Shown here piece by piece: positions 1-10,502 of a stretch of 64,000 nt of DNA (position 1 is the stretch's first letter; each line of letters begins with the position of its first letter). Position numbers and translations under genes: made by a program. Source of the stretch: Prochlorococcus sp. AG-402-N10 (GTDB lineage Bacteria > Cyanobacteriota > Cyanobacteriia > PCC-6307 > Cyanobiaceae); NCBI GenBank assembly GCA_003216465.1, contig QCIU01000001.1:1-64000 (forward strand). Reading direction: 5' to 3'. The notes below the pieces were generated by a model. It ran no database searches and was not told the DNA's origin. It saw only the letters and a program-made list of their open reading frames with translations.

Positions 1-43
1 GCGCAGCCCATTCACGAGAACTATCAGATTCAACATTAGTCAT
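1..43 (-). CDS. ftsY: Signal recognition particle receptor FtsY, 5' end only
   Basis: Only the first 14 codons are present, starting at an ATG (complement of 41-43) and running off the left edge. The visible N-terminus is MTNVESDSSREWAA. So short a piece does not identify the protein. The assignment is inferred from remembered Prochlorococcus gene order, where ftsY follows nusB on the same strand. FtsY would be the membrane-associated GTPase receptor for SRP-bound ribosomes. It lies 61 nt downstream of nusB, so co-transcription is plausible. Confidence 0.5.
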   Translation of the reverse strand, partial: MTNVESDSSREWAA

Positions 44-104
44 AAATATTTTAAATCACATTTATTTTAATTATAAAAAATTTTTGATCCATATCAAATA
101 ATTA

Positions 105-728
105 TCACACCTTAACTCTTTGCAATCTCCTTAAAACTCCATTAATCATTTTTCTACCTTGTGTATCACTATATTTGTTTGCTAAGTTAACCGCTTCATC
201 ACATGCAACAGCAATAGGAGTGCTTAAATAATGGATATCTACATAAGCTAATCGTAAAATATCACGGTCAACTCTTGGCAGTCTTTTTAATCTCCATCCA
301 TCCATTACTTGATCAATTTCAGAATCAATAATACATAAATTATTAACTATTAATGTAATTCTTTGATTTACATCTTCTCTAATATCCTTTTGATTGCTTG
401 ATACAACCAATTTAGGGAAATCTATAGTAGCTGAAAGAGAATTCATTACAGATTCAATTTTATATATGGCTTGCTTTATTTCATCTCGAACATTTGAATA
501 AGAAGATTTAATTCCTTCCTTCAATTCGCTTTCTAGAAGTTTCTCTAATGCTTTTTCTAAGTCTACTTCACAGTTATCTAACTCATCTCGACAATGATTT
601 ATCAAAACATCTAAGGCAGATTCAAAAATATCTTGAATTTGAAGTTTATCTAAATTTAAAGATCCTCTGTCTTTTATTAGACCTAATGAAAACAAAGATA
701 ATTCTCGTGATAGTGATCTGTTATGCAT
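105..728 (-). CDS. nusB: Transcription antitermination factor NusB
   Basis: NusB binds boxA RNA with S10 (NusE) and supports antitermination and processing of rRNA transcripts. The C-terminal half carries the typical pattern: an LPRVDRDILRLAYVDI segment, then a CDEAVNLANKYSD helix and the closing GRKMINGVLRRL. At 207 aa it is longer than E. coli NusB (139 aa). The extra length is a charged N-terminal helical region, as is common in cyanobacteria. A TTG three bases upstream (731) could also serve, but the ATG at 728 is the more ordinary start. It follows the DUF502 gene by 3 nt, so the two are very probably one transcript. Confidence 0.93.
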   Translation of the reverse strand: MHNRSLSRELSLFSLGLIKDRGSLNLDKLQIQDIFESALDVLINHCRDELDNCEVDLEKALEKLLESELKEGIKSSYSNVRDEIKQAIYKIESVMNSLSATIDFPKLVVSSNQKDIREDVNQRITLIVNNLCIIDSEIDQVMDGWRLKRLPRVDRDILRLAYVDIHYLSTPIAVACDEAVNLANKYSDTQGRKMINGVLRRLQRVKV

Positions 729-731
729 CAA

Positions 732-1469
732 TTAAGAAGAGGAAGTATTAGTAGAAGCCCTTAATTGAGAAAATAATTTAGAAAATGTTGGATTTGTAGA
801 ATTATCTTTTTCATCAGGATTAACAATACCTGCCGAAATAATAGTTCTAAAGGCATCTTCAACGGAAATATCAAGATCCTTAACAGAAGATTCAGGCACT
901 AATGTATACCATCCTGTTGTAGGGTTGGGAGCAGTAGGTATAAAAACACTCAACAACTTTTCATCCAATTCTGGTTGGAGTGATGGCCCAACATCACCAG
1001 TTACAAAACCAACACTAAATAGTCCCTCTCGTGGATATTCCACCAAAACTACTCTTCTAAACCTATTGGACTTATTACTTAGAAATGTTTCCAATAGTTG
1101 TTTAAGAGTTTTATAAACTGCTCCAGCGATTGGAATCTTTGATAATGTCCCTTCTCCAAATTCTAATAACCATCTGCCAACAAAATTTCTTGCCATCAAG
1201 CCAATCAGCAAAATAGCTAAAAGAGGGACGGTAAGACCTAAAGTTAAATTAATTAAATCTTGTAGTAGTGGGTTTAAAGTAATGAACGGATTGAGTTGTT
1301 TGGGAACAGAGGTGACTAACGTTAAAACAAATTTACTGACAATAGAAGATAGCCAGATAGTAGTTGCTAAAGGTATTACAACTAATAACCCAGCAATAAG
1401 ATCATTTTTAAGATCCTGTTGCAGCCTAGTTCCTAGGTTAGAATCTTGACTTTGAGTAGATTCAACCAA
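732..1469 (-). CDS. DUF502 family membrane protein
   Basis: A 245-aa protein of the DUF502 family, with no established biochemical role. After a polar N-terminus come two hydrophobic segments (about residues 22-52 and 70-95, the second containing LTVPLLAILLIGLMARNFVG). A soluble C-terminal half follows with the family-typical GEGTLSKIPIAGAVYKTLKQ and FIPTAPNPTTGWYTLVPE segments. The start is a TTG (complement of 1467-1469); no in-frame ATG gives a sensible N-terminus. It sits directly upstream of nusB with a 3-nt gap. The family call is from remembered motifs. Confidence 0.85.
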   Translation of the reverse strand: MVESTQSQDSNLGTRLQQDLKNDLIAGLLVVIPLATTIWLSSIVSKFVLTLVTSVPKQLNPFITLNPLLQDLINLTLGLTVPLLAILLIGLMARNFVGRWLLEFGEGTLSKIPIAGAVYKTLKQLLETFLSNKSNRFRRVVLVEYPREGLFSVGFVTGDVGPSLQPELDEKLLSVFIPTAPNPTTGWYTLVPESSVKDLDISVEDAFRTIISAGIVNPDEKDNSTNPTFSKLFSQLRASTNTSSS

Positions 1470-1614
1470 AATAAAAGTCCTTTTCTATATTCATTTTACT
1501 AACAATTTAACTGGTTTTTATTGATAAGGATATATTTATTTTTAATAAATTTAAATTAATTATTAGTATCTATTTAATATTACCATTTTTTTGAATCTAA
1601 ATCATAATGGAGTA

Positions 1615-2559
1615 ATGGATAATTTATTTCAGAATAAAGAAGAATTAAGTTTAAAAATAAAAGAACGAGCGATTATTGAAGGTTTTGCTGTCTCACGCAT
1701 AGCATTAATTCCAGGAAGTTCGCGCCTCAAACTTAGAACAAAATCATTAGAAAGATGGTTAGAAAACAATTATCACAGTGAAATGAAATGGATGGAAGCA
1801 CAAAGAAGAAAAAATATAGAATCTCTATTAAAAAATGCAAAAAGTGTTTTAACTGTAGGCTTTAACTATATGAGCGAAAAGACGCAGAAAACTAAAAATT
1901 TTAAGATCGGAAAATTCGGACAAGGAGAAGATTATCACAAAGTTATTTATAATAAATTAAAAAATGTAGGTAGATGGGTTAATGATGAAATACCAGATTG
2001 CAAATGGAAAATATGTGTTGATTCATCTCCTCTACTCGAAAAAGCATGGGCTGAAGAATCAGGTCTGGGCTGGATAGGTAAACATAGTAATATCATAAAT
2101 AAATATTATGGTTCTTGGTTAACTTTAGGTTTTATGATTCTGACAAAAGAACTAATCCCTGACAAACCATCGAAATCACTTTGTGGTTCTTGCGAAAAAT
2201 GTATTGAAAAATGTCCTACAAACGCAATAACAGAACCATTTGTTATAAATTCTAATTTATGCATTGCCTACCACACGATAGAAAACAGAAATGAAAATCT
2301 CCCCAAATATATACAAAAAAATTTAAATGGATGGATTGCTGGATGTGATATATGCCAAGATGTATGTCCTTGGAACAAATCTGTCCCTTTAAATAAAAAT
2401 ATTGAAGCTGAACCAAAGCAATGGATAAAAAATCTTAATGTAGAATCATTGGATTGGGATGAGAAACAATGGGCAGTCAACCTTAAAGGAACTACACTAA
2501 AAAGAATAAAACCATGGATGTGGAAAAGAAACATAAAAGCAATTATCAATAATCAGTAA
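1615..2559 (+). CDS. queG: Epoxyqueuosine reductase QueG
   Basis: QueG is a cobalamin-dependent iron-sulfur enzyme that reduces epoxyqueuosine to queuosine in the wobble position of GUN tRNAs. The N-terminal DUF1730-type half includes DSSPLLEKAWAEESGLGWIGKH, abbreviated here by its DSSPLLEK and GWIGKH ends. Two 4Fe-4S clusters are marked by CGSCEKCIEKCPTNAI and CDICQDVCPWN. At 314 aa from the chosen ATG it is shorter than E. coli QueG (379 aa), mostly in the C-terminal HEAT-like region. A TTG at 1591 would add eight residues; the ATG is preferred because it gives the family-like start. queC and queE lie about 42 kb away in this window, so the queuosine pathway appears maintained. Confidence 0.93.
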   Translation: MDNLFQNKEELSLKIKERAIIEGFAVSRIALIPGSSRLKLRTKSLERWLENNYHSEMKWMEAQRRKNIESLLKNAKSVLTVGFNYMSEKTQKTKNFKIGKFGQGEDYHKVIYNKLKNVGRWVNDEIPDCKWKICVDSSPLLEKAWAEESGLGWIGKHSNIINKYYGSWLTLGFMILTKELIPDKPSKSLCGSCEKCIEKCPTNAITEPFVINSNLCIAYHTIENRNENLPKYIQKNLNGWIAGCDICQDVCPWNKSVPLNKNIEAEPKQWIKNLNVESLDWDEKQWAVNLKGTTLKRIKPWMWKRNIKAIINNQ

Positions 2560-2563
2560 AAGT

Positions 2564-3418
2564 ATGAGAAAAATTTTAATAAAATTATTATTTTTATCAA
2601 TGATCAGTAGCTATGTTTTTAAGATAAACAACCTTAAAGCTTTGGTGCCATATTACTATTTCCCAACACCAAAAAGTTTAAAAAAAGAGAGTATAGTTAT
2701 TGGGAAAAATGCCATTGAAATCCTTAATTATGGAAAAATCAAAGAAAGTCTTAGCTTGGCTAAGACAGCAGTAAAAATTAATAATAAAGATGAAAATTTG
2801 TGGGCTATTCTTGCTGAAATACAAATAGCTAACGCACTATATCAAGATGCATTAATTTCTCTAAACAATGCGCAAGAAATTAATCCTCAACTTAGTGAAA
2901 TATATTTTATAAAAAGTGAAATATATTTAACACAAGAAAAAACAAAAAAAGCAAAACTTGCATTACAGTCAGGTCTTAAAATTAGCCCAAAAAATTTTAA
3001 AGCCATTTTTCAATTAGGAAATATTTTTTTAATAGAAGGGAATTTGATTAACTCAATAGATCAATTTAATAAAGCCATACAAATTAAACCTGATTTTTGG
3101 GAAGCAATTAACAACAAAGGATTAGCTTATTATGAAATTGATAAATTAAATCTTTCTATAAAGTATTTTAGAAAAGCAATTGCATTAAATGAAAATGCAG
3201 AATCAATATTGGCACTTGCCTCATGTATACAGACACAAAATATTAATGAAGCAATTTCTCTAGCAAAAAAAGCTTTAAAAAAAGATCCAAATTATGTTGA
3301 TTACGAATATAGAAAAAAACATCTATGGGGGAATAAACTACAAAATTCTACTGAAAAACTATTTGAAAATAGTCAACTCGCAAAAGAAATAATAATTGCA
3401 AAAACAAAAATAAATTAA
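2564..3418 (+). CDS. Secreted or lipid-facing TPR-repeat protein
   Basis: A 284-aa protein with an N-terminal hydrophobic stretch after MRK (about residues 4-26) that looks like a signal peptide or membrane anchor. Tetratricopeptide repeats follow between about residues 45 and 240. Repeat signatures include LWAILAEIQIANALYQDALISL, seen as A-x-A-x-Y-x-x-A spacing, AIFQLGNIFLIEGNLINSI and AINNKGLAYYEIDKLNLSI. TPRs mediate protein contacts, but the partner cannot be told from sequence. It starts 4 nt after queG stops and is probably co-transcribed with it. No enzymatic motif is visible. Confidence 0.8.
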   Translation: MRKILIKLLFLSMISSYVFKINNLKALVPYYYFPTPKSLKKESIVIGKNAIEILNYGKIKESLSLAKTAVKINNKDENLWAILAEIQIANALYQDALISLNNAQEINPQLSEIYFIKSEIYLTQEKTKKAKLALQSGLKISPKNFKAIFQLGNIFLIEGNLINSIDQFNKAIQIKPDFWEAINNKGLAYYEIDKLNLSIKYFRKAIALNENAESILALASCIQTQNINEAISLAKKALKKDPNYVDYEYRKKHLWGNKLQNSTEKLFENSQLAKEIIIAKTKIN

Positions 3419-3505
3419 ATTTCCTGATTATTAATACTGGTAAATATTTATTTACCTATTAATCTTAATTTAGCTTTTGAAAACAAACTGTAAATTTCAT
3501 AATAA

Positions 3506-5947
3506 ATGACTAAGGAAAAATTCACTTCCATATCGCTCAAAGAAGAAATGCAACGTTCCTACCTGGAATACGCAATGAGCGTAATAGTAGGGCGTGCTTT
3601 ACCTGATGCTAGAGATGGCCTAAAACCAGTACAAAGAAGAATTCTTTTCGCAATGCATGAATTAGGCCTTACTCCAGATAGACCATTTAGAAAATGCGCT
3701 AGAGTAGTAGGGGATGTGCTCGGAAAGTATCATCCTCATGGTGATCAAGCAGTTTACGAAGCATTAGTAAGGTTGGTTCAAGATTTCTCCACGAAATATC
3801 CAACTCTAGATGGCCATGGAAATTTTGGATCCGTTGATAACGATCCTGCCGCTGCAATGAGATATACAGAAACACGTCTAGCACCCATAGCTCATGAATG
3901 TTTTCTTGAAGAAATTGGCAGTGATACAGTAAGTTATTCAAATAATTTTGACGGTTCACAGCAAGAACCTGATATATTACCTGCACAGTTACCCTTTTTG
4001 TTATTAAATGGTTCATCAGGCATTGCGGTTGGTATGGCTACGAATATTCCACCCCACAATTTAGGCGAAATAGTTGAAGGTTTAATTGCTCTAATAAAAG
4101 ATAAAGAATTAAGTGAAAAAAAATTGTCTAGAATTATATTGGGCCCTGATTTTCCTACAGGAGGAGAACTAATTTACAATAATGCAGTTAAAGAAACTTA
4201 CGAAAACGGTAGAGGCTCTATAACAATAAGAGGAGTAATTAAAAGTGAGGAAATTAATTTAGGAAAAGGTAAACATAAAAGACATGCACTTATAATTTCA
4301 GAACTTCCATACCAAATAAGTAAAGCCGGTTGGATTGAAAAACTTGCCGACTTAGTAAATCTAGGGAAAATTGATGACATATCAGATATTCGAGATGAAA
4401 GTGACAGAGATGGGATGAGAATCGTAATTGAATTAAAAAAAGATTCAAATCCTGAAATTGTGATATCTAATTTATACAAAAAAACCTCTTTGCAATCAAA
4501 TTTTGGTGCAATATTTTTAGCTTTAGTAAACGGGAAACCTATTCAACTTACTTTAAGAAAATATCTAAATTATTTTATTGAATTTAGAGAAGAAACAATT
4601 CGAAAAAGAACAAATTATTTTCTGAAAATGACCTCAGAAAAACTTGAGGTATTAGAGGGTTTTTCAAAAGCAACTAAAAATATAAAAGATATTATTGAAG
4701 TTATTCAAAACGCTGAAAATGCGACTGAAGCAAAATCAATATTAATACCACAGCTTGACCTGAGTAACAAGCAAGCCGATGCAGTTTTAGGCATGCCACT
4801 TAAAAAATTAACAAATTTAGAAAGGAAACAATTAGAAATTGAAATGATTGAACTTTTAGAAAAAAAGAAATATCTGAGTAATCTTCTTAATAACAGAAGT
4901 ATATTACTTGAAACTTTAATTGAAGAACTAAAGACTTTAAAGACAAAATTTAATGTTAAAAGAAAGACAAGAATCTTAAAAGATGTTAACCAGGAAAACG
5001 AAATAGAGACTATCAACAATCAAATATTAGAAGAACTCATAAATAAAGACACAATGATATCAATAGATAATAGATTTTATTTAAAAAAAATTATTAGTAG
5101 TAATTACAAAAAATTATTAGACAGTGAAAACAAAATTTTAGATAATAAAACTATTCAAAAATTTATATGCCGAATTAATAAAAATTTAAAAATTATTGGT
5201 ATTACATTTTCAGGAAAAGTCCTTCAAATTAATTGGAAATTAAACATAAATAATGACTATAAATTAGATAATAAGATTTTAGGCAATATTGATCCGGGAG
5301 AAATAGTCAATTTTCATCATTTCAATTGTAAATTAAAAAATTATTTATGTATTTTAAATTCAGATGGAAGATTTAAAAAGATTTTATTTGACGAAGATAT
5401 GATAAAAAGTAATAGGATATTTTCAATTTCAAAATTAAAAAATTCTATAAAGATAGTTGATTCATTTATTTACAACGAAGAAGAAAAACTGTTAATACTT
5501 ACTTCTATTGGGAGAATTTTCAAATTTGATTTATCTAATACATATCTCAAACCAAATACAAAACAATCTCAAGGATTAGTATTAGTAAATCTTTTACCGA
5601 CTGAAAAAATAGTTTCTTGCTGTAAAACTAACGATGAAGATACTCTTTATTTAATTTCTGAAAAAGGTACTTTTTTTCATTTAAAAGTAAATGAAATTTA
5701 TAATGCTTACAATTCTAAATTAGGATACATAAATGAAAAGATTCAACTTAAAAATGATAATTTCATAAAAATAGTTTCTAGTAATCAATACATTGATATT
5801 GAGACTAATAAAAACAGATCAGCGAGGTTAGACTTTAAGAAATTATCCACTGAAACAAATAAAAACATAATCAAAGCTGACTTTTTAAATTTAGAAAAAG
5901 ATGAATATCTTGAAAACTGCTTTCGTTTAGAAAAATTTATAAACTAG
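3506..5947 (+). CDS. Type IIA topoisomerase subunit A (GyrA/ParC-like)
   Basis: This is the DNA-breakage/reunion subunit of a gyrase or topoisomerase IV. The N-terminal winged-helix core is well conserved: [26 protein letters not shown], seen as its [14 protein letters not shown] end, then GKYHPHGD and the catalytic-tyrosine motif [11 protein letters not shown]. At 813 aa the length fits GyrA. The C-terminal third, which should form the DNA-wrapping pinwheel, is very diverged and Asn/Lys/Ile-rich, and I see no GyrA-box (QRRGGKG type). It could therefore be a ParC-like relaxing or decatenating subunit, or a second GyrA. The gene ends tail-to-tail with purF, sharing the 4-nt palindrome CTAG. 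Confidence 0.9.
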   Translation: MTKEKFTSISLKEEMQRSYLEYAMSVIVGRALPDARDGLKPVQRRILFAMHELGLTPDRPFRKCARVVGDVLGKYHPHGDQAVYEALVRLVQDFSTKYPTLDGHGNFGSVDNDPAAAMRYTETRLAPIAHECFLEEIGSDTVSYSNNFDGSQQEPDILPAQLPFLLLNGSSGIAVGMATNIPPHNLGEIVEGLIALIKDKELSEKKLSRIILGPDFPTGGELIYNNAVKETYENGRGSITIRGVIKSEEINLGKGKHKRHALIISELPYQISKAGWIEKLADLVNLGKIDDISDIRDESDRDGMRIVIELKKDSNPEIVISNLYKKTSLQSNFGAIFLALVNGKPIQLTLRKYLNYFIEFREETIRKRTNYFLKMTSEKLEVLEGFSKATKNIKDIIEVIQNAENATEAKSILIPQLDLSNKQADAVLGMPLKKLTNLERKQLEIEMIELLEKKKYLSNLLNNRSILLETLIEELKTLKTKFNVKRKTRILKDVNQENEIETINNQILEELINKDTMISIDNRFYLKKIISSNYKKLLDSENKILDNKTIQKFICRINKNLKIIGITFSGKVLQINWKLNINNDYKLDNKILGNIDPGEIVNFHHFNCKLKNYLCILNSDGRFKKILFDEDMIKSNRIFSISKLKNSIKIVDSFIYNEEEKLLILTSIGRIFKFDLSNTYLKPNTKQSQGLVLVNLLPTEKIVSCCKTNDEDTLYLISEKGTFFHLKVNEIYNAYNSKLGYINEKIQLKNDNFIKIVSSNQYIDIETNKNRSARLDFKKLSTETNKNIIKADFLNLEKDEYLENCFRLEKFIN

Positions 5948-7404
5948 GATTTATATTCGTTTTCTACCCATTTTAAATATTCATTATTTACTGTTCCAGT
6001 AACATAAGATCCAGTAAAACAACTCATCTCTAAATCTTTCACTAAAGAATCGTTAACTATAGATTTTCTTAAATTATCGACAGTTTGATATACAAGATTA
6101 TCAATTTCCAACTTTTCTGCTATTTCAGCTATGGATCTATCATGAGCAATTAATTCGTCTCTGTTAGGCATATTTATACCATAAACGTGAGGAAATCTTA
6201 CGGGTGGAGCTGCTGAAGTGAAAAAAACTTTATTAGCTCCTGCGTCTTTTGCCATTTGAACAATTTGCTTTGATGTAGTACCCCTGACTATAGAATCATC
6301 AACTATTAGTACATTTTTATTTTTAAATTCTGTACTCATAGCATTCAACTTTTGTCTAACAGATTGCTTACGTTTTTGGTGTCCAGGCATTATAAAAGTT
6401 CTACCAACATATCTATTTTTAAAAAAACCTTCTCTATACTCAATTCCCAATTGTCTAGCTACTTGCATAGCGGCAGGACGAGAAGAATCAGGGATAGGCA
6501 TAACAACATCAATATCTCCTGAATTTATTGTCTCTTTAATTGTTTCTGCTAAATAATCTCCCATTCTCAAACGTGCTTTATATACTGATATTCCGTTCAT
6601 TACTGAATCTGGCCTTGCCAAATAAACATATTCAAAAGCACAAGGAAATAAACGAGGATTTTCCGAACACTGTTCAGAAAAAAATTCACCGTTATTAGTT
6701 ATAAAAATTGCCTCTCCGGGTTCGACGTCCCTGACAACCTGATAATCATTATTTTCTAATACTAAAGATTCACTTGCAACCATCCACTCTTCCTTTTGAG
6801 AAGATAAGGCGATCCTTTTTCCAATTACTAAAGGCCTTATACCAAATGGATCTCGAAAAGCTAATAGTCCATGACCTGAAATTAATGCAATTGATGCATA
6901 TGAACCTTGAATTCTTTTATGTAAAGTTTTAACTGCATTAAATATTAATTCTGGCTGCAACTCTTGATTATGAATTTGTTCTTGTAATTCAGTTGCAAAT
7001 ATATTCAATAACATTTCAGTATCACTTGAGGAATTTGTATGACGCTTATCTACATTAAATAATTGCTTCTCTAAATCTCTTGTATTAGTAAGGTTACCAT
7101 TATGAATTAAAACAATTCCATAAGGTGCATTAACGTAAAAAGGTTGAGCTTCCTCTACACTTTCTGCCGAACCTTTAGTTGCATATCTAACATGTCCTAA
7201 TCCTATTTTACCTATAAGATTACGCATATCTCTAGTTCTATAAGCAGTATTTACCTGCCCTTTGGCTTTATGAATATGGAAAACAGTATTTTCCATTGTT
7301 GCTATTCCCGTGGAATCTTGCCCTCTGTGTTGGAGAAGCAAGAGGCTGTCATAAATTTGTTGATTTACATCATCAGAAGATACAATTCCTACTATTCCAC
7401 ACAT
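5944..7404 (-). CDS. purF: Amidophosphoribosyltransferase PurF
   Basis: PurF catalyses the first committed step of purine synthesis: PRPP plus glutamine gives phosphoribosylamine. The N-terminal Ntn glutaminase domain begins [10 protein letters not shown], so the nucleophile Cys follows the initiator Met directly and no propeptide is encoded. The phosphoribosyltransferase domain carries the PRPP loop [14 protein letters not shown]. Cysteines at FPCAFEYVY and in the C-terminal SCFTGSY fit the Fe-S-cluster type of PurF found in Bacillus. It is 486 aa. It lies 46 nt downstream of purL on the same strand, giving a purL-purF transcription unit behind dnaN. Confidence 0.97.
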   Translation of the reverse strand: MCGIVGIVSSDDVNQQIYDSLLLLQHRGQDSTGIATMENTVFHIHKAKGQVNTAYRTRDMRNLIGKIGLGHVRYATKGSAESVEEAQPFYVNAPYGIVLIHNGNLTNTRDLEKQLFNVDKRHTNSSSDTEMLLNIFATELQEQIHNQELQPELIFNAVKTLHKRIQGSYASIALISGHGLLAFRDPFGIRPLVIGKRIALSSQKEEWMVASESLVLENNDYQVVRDVEPGEAIFITNNGEFFSEQCSENPRLFPCAFEYVYLARPDSVMNGISVYKARLRMGDYLAETIKETINSGDIDVVMPIPDSSRPAAMQVARQLGIEYREGFFKNRYVGRTFIMPGHQKRKQSVRQKLNAMSTEFKNKNVLIVDDSIVRGTTSKQIVQMAKDAGANKVFFTSAAPPVRFPHVYGINMPNRDELIAHDRSIAEIAEKLEIDNLVYQTVDNLRKSIVNDSLVKDLEMSCFTGSYVTGTVNNEYLKWVENEYKS

Positions 7405-7450
7405 AATTAATTTTTGGAAGATTTATAAAGTTGAAGATATTTATCCATTA

Positions 7451-9790
7451 TTAAAAACTATTAGAAATACTATTGTTAAATTTTTCGGTTAAATCTTCAA
7501 CCTTAATATTGCAAATATCTTTATCATCTAATCTTATATTAAGATTCTGTTCAGAAACAATCCCTATTTTTTTTACGTATATATTTTGACCAAAATATAT
7601 ACTTTTATCTTTTATAAAATTTAAAAAATTATGTTCCTTATTTTTGCTAACTGAAAAAATTACTCTTGATCCTCCCTCGCTAAACAATAATTTATCTTTA
7701 CGAATATTTTTATTTTCTAACTCTATAATTGCTCCTTTTGCAGATAAAATACAACATTCTGATAATGCTATAGATAAACCTCCATCACTAACATCATGAG
7801 AAGAAATAATATAATTTTTTAAAATTGCTTCTCTTAAAAAACTCTGACAAAATTTTTCATCTTGTAAATTAATTTTTGGCGGTCTGCCCGTAATTAAACC
7901 ATGAAAATACTCTAAATAAGAACTAGCTGCTAAAGTTGACTCAGAAGAATTTGAACCAATTATCCAAATTTGATCATTAATATTTTTCCAGCCTGAATTT
8001 ACTGCATTATCAACATTATCAATTGTACCTACCATACCAATAACAGGAGTAGGGTTAATAGGTGTAATTTTATTGTTTTCATTTTTTGATTCATTATATA
8101 AAGAAACATTCCCCCCAGTAACTGGCGTTTCTAGGGCTATACAAGCTTCAGAAATCCCCTCACAAGCTAATGCAAGCTGCCAGTATCCTATTTCTGTATC
8201 AGGCGATGAAAAATTTAAATTGTTAGTAATAGCTATTGGATCAGCTCCTACACAACTAACATTCCTTGCAGATTCCGCAACTGCCGCAATACTTCCTCTA
8301 AAAGGGTCTAATGAAACCCATCTACTATTACAGTCAACGGAAGCTGCTATTCCAGTAAAAACTTTATTTTTACATTTTTCATGTTGATTTCTAAGTCTTA
8401 TTAATGCCGCATCTGCTTCTCCTGGTTTAAAGACAGTGTTTAATTGTACTTGCGAATCATATTGTCGATAAATCCATCTTTTAGAGGCAATAGATGGAGT
8501 TGATAAAAGTTTTAAAATAATTTCTGAAAGAGTTAATGATTTTTGATCTTTTAAAGAGATGATTTCATTATTATTTATTGAGGGTAATTCTTCTTCTTTC
8601 CATTCCCACTTCCTTAATAAATAATCTGGAATTTGTTTACTAACCTTATGAATATTAATTGGAGTATCATCAGATAAAGCAGATGTAGGGATTTGAGCCA
8701 CTATTTGAGATTTATGGGAAATAATTACCTCTTTTTCTTTTATTACTTCGCCAATAACATTTGCATATAATCCCCACTTTTTAAATTGTTTTATAAGACT
8801 ATTTAATTTATCTTTTTTAACAACGAGCAGCATTCTCTCTTGAGATTCAGATAACAAATATTGATAAGGAGACATATCATATTCTCTCGCAGGAACTAAA
8901 TCTAAATTAATGGAAATTCCTAAACCACCATTTGCAGCCATTTCCGCGCTACTACAAGTTAAACCTGCAGCTCCCATATCTTGAGCAGCAATAACATCCC
9001 CCGATTTAAATGCCTCTAAACAAGCCTCTATAAGACTTTTTTCAATAAAGGGATCACCCACTTGAACTGCAGGCCTATCATCTAAAGAATTAGTTGTTAA
9101 TTCGGAACTAGCAAAACTTGCACCACCTACACCATCTTTACCTGTTGTATTTCCTACATATAAAACTGGAGCGCCCTCTTTATTAGCTCCTGAACAAACA
9201 ATTTGATCAGTCTCTAATAAACCTAAAGCCATGACATTAACAAGAGGATTTCCTGAGTAACTATCATCAAAATCTATTTCCCCACCAACAGTAGGTACAC
9301 CTACACAATTGCCGTAATGTGATATCCCTGCCACGACGCCACGTATTAGAGAGATATTAGATGTCTTATCAAGATTACCAAATCTTAATGAATTCAGAAC
9401 AGCTATTGGTCTGGCTCCCATAGTAAATATATCTCTTAAGATCCCACCTACGCCTGTCGCGGCACCTTGAAAAGGTTCAATTGCAGAAGGATGATTATGG
9501 CTTTCTATTTTAAAAACAAGTTTTTGATTATTTCCTACATCAATAACACCAGCATTTTCTCCTGGACCAACTAACACTTTCTTTCCTTTTGTAGGAAAAT
9601 TAGATAATAAAGGTTTAGAATTTCTATAACAACAATGTTCAGACCACATTACTCCAAACATACCTAATTCTGTTCTGTTTGGCTTTCTTCCTAATCTTTT
9701 TAATATCTCTTCATAATCTCCTTCACTTAAATTTTCATCTTTAAGTGATTGATTTATATCATAATTTTCATTATTTAAAATTTTTATCAT
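7451..9790 (-). CDS. purL: Phosphoribosylformylglycinamidine synthase subunit PurL
   Basis: PurL is the synthetase subunit that converts FGAR to FGAM using ATP and ammonia delivered by PurQ. At 779 aa it is the short, multi-subunit form, so separate purS and purQ are expected elsewhere. Visible family features are [17 protein letters not shown], the GPGENAGV loop, [13 protein letters not shown] with its catalytic His, [14 protein letters not shown], and the second-half metal-site segment [16 protein letters not shown]. It starts 3 nt after the preceding PRC-barrel-like gene, and purF follows. The gene order dnaN-x-purL-purF is the one I recall for Prochlorococcus. Confidence 0.97.
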   Translation of the reverse strand: MIKILNNENYDINQSLKDENLSEGDYEEILKRLGRKPNRTELGMFGVMWSEHCCYRNSKPLLSNFPTKGKKVLVGPGENAGVIDVGNNQKLVFKIESHNHPSAIEPFQGAATGVGGILRDIFTMGARPIAVLNSLRFGNLDKTSNISLIRGVVAGISHYGNCVGVPTVGGEIDFDDSYSGNPLVNVMALGLLETDQIVCSGANKEGAPVLYVGNTTGKDGVGGASFASSELTTNSLDDRPAVQVGDPFIEKSLIEACLEAFKSGDVIAAQDMGAAGLTCSSAEMAANGGLGISINLDLVPAREYDMSPYQYLLSESQERMLLVVKKDKLNSLIKQFKKWGLYANVIGEVIKEKEVIISHKSQIVAQIPTSALSDDTPINIHKVSKQIPDYLLRKWEWKEEELPSINNNEIISLKDQKSLTLSEIILKLLSTPSIASKRWIYRQYDSQVQLNTVFKPGEADAALIRLRNQHEKCKNKVFTGIAASVDCNSRWVSLDPFRGSIAAVAESARNVSCVGADPIAITNNLNFSSPDTEIGYWQLALACEGISEACIALETPVTGGNVSLYNESKNENNKITPINPTPVIGMVGTIDNVDNAVNSGWKNINDQIWIIGSNSSESTLAASSYLEYFHGLITGRPPKINLQDEKFCQSFLREAILKNYIISSHDVSDGGLSIALSECCILSAKGAIIELENKNIRKDKLLFSEGGSRVIFSVSKNKEHNFLNFIKDKSIYFGQNIYVKKIGIVSEQNLNIRLDDKDICNIKVEDLTEKFNNSISNSF

Positions 9791-9793
9791 TAG

Positions 9794-10501
9794 TTAAATC
9801 CAAGGATCATCTTCACTTTTGTTTCTCAAAGATTTTAATTCATCTTCCTCATTATAAAAAGTTTTCTGTTCAGATACATTTTCTTGGTTTATATCTTCAT
9901 CTTCTTCAAGCCAATCCTCTAATCGATTAGTTGCAATATTTTTCATATAATCAAAACGGTCAATAATATTTTTTCCTTTTTTGAAAAATTGGCGTTTTAT
10001 ACTTGATTTAACTAAAGACAAATCATCTAATGAATTTAATGATGCAAAAACTAAACCAGGTTGTTGATCGATAATATCTTCTATACATAATTTCCACCTA
10101 CTCGACCCTGGGATTTTTGGATTATTGCGTGAAATCAAATAAAACTTGATATTACCTGTTTTTATTTCAAATAAAAAATCTGCAATTACTCCTATCTTTG
10201 ACCCCTCTGAATTTATCAAATTAGCATCTATCAAAGTTGGAAATCTATTAAGGGTTCTTAAGTCAGAAATTGCAGGATCACCTTTTACATAAATATCATT
10301 TTCTACTATTTGACTTATTTGATTTAATCTCCATACATTTCGTTTTAATTCAAAATTTGAAGGACGAGAATACCATCCTAAAATCCTATGAACTGGTGGA
10401 TGCATCCATACGTTTTCACCATTTCCGTAATTGAGAGTCATATTACCCCTAACATTATAATTTAATAATTCACTTAATAAAAATTCTTTAGGTATTTTCA
10501 A
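9794..10501 (-). CDS. PRC-barrel-like conserved cyanobacterial protein
   Basis: A 235-aa soluble protein of unknown function. The middle region (about residues 75-150), including DLRTLNRFPTLIDANLI and GVIADFLFEIKTG followed by KFYLISRNNP, resembles a pair of PRC-barrel beta-sheets. The C-terminal 50 residues are very acidic with DWLEEDEDINQ. I see no signal peptide or membrane segment. It lies between dnaN and purL with spacings of 1 and 3 nt, so it must be co-transcribed with them. This position beside dnaN is conserved in picocyanobacteria as I remember it. Any link to replication is only inference. Confidence 0.8.
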   Translation of the reverse strand: MKIPKEFLLSELLNYNVRGNMTLNYGNGENVWMHPPVHRILGWYSRPSNFELKRNVWRLNQISQIVENDIYVKGDPAISDLRTLNRFPTLIDANLINSEGSKIGVIADFLFEIKTGNIKFYLISRNNPKIPGSSRWKLCIEDIIDQQPGLVFASLNSLDDLSLVKSSIKRQFFKKGKNIIDRFDYMKNIATNRLEDWLEEDEDINQENVSEQKTFYNEEDELKSLRNKSEDDPWI

Positions 10502-10502
10502 A

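Noticed and set aside
925-1116. Plus-strand 63-aa ORF inside the DUF502 gene
   Set aside because: It is fully antisense to a well-supported gene and its composition looks like a reversed shadow.
8073-8387. Plus-strand 104-aa ORF inside purL
   Set aside because: It is antisense to conserved purL coding sequence, with no independent support.
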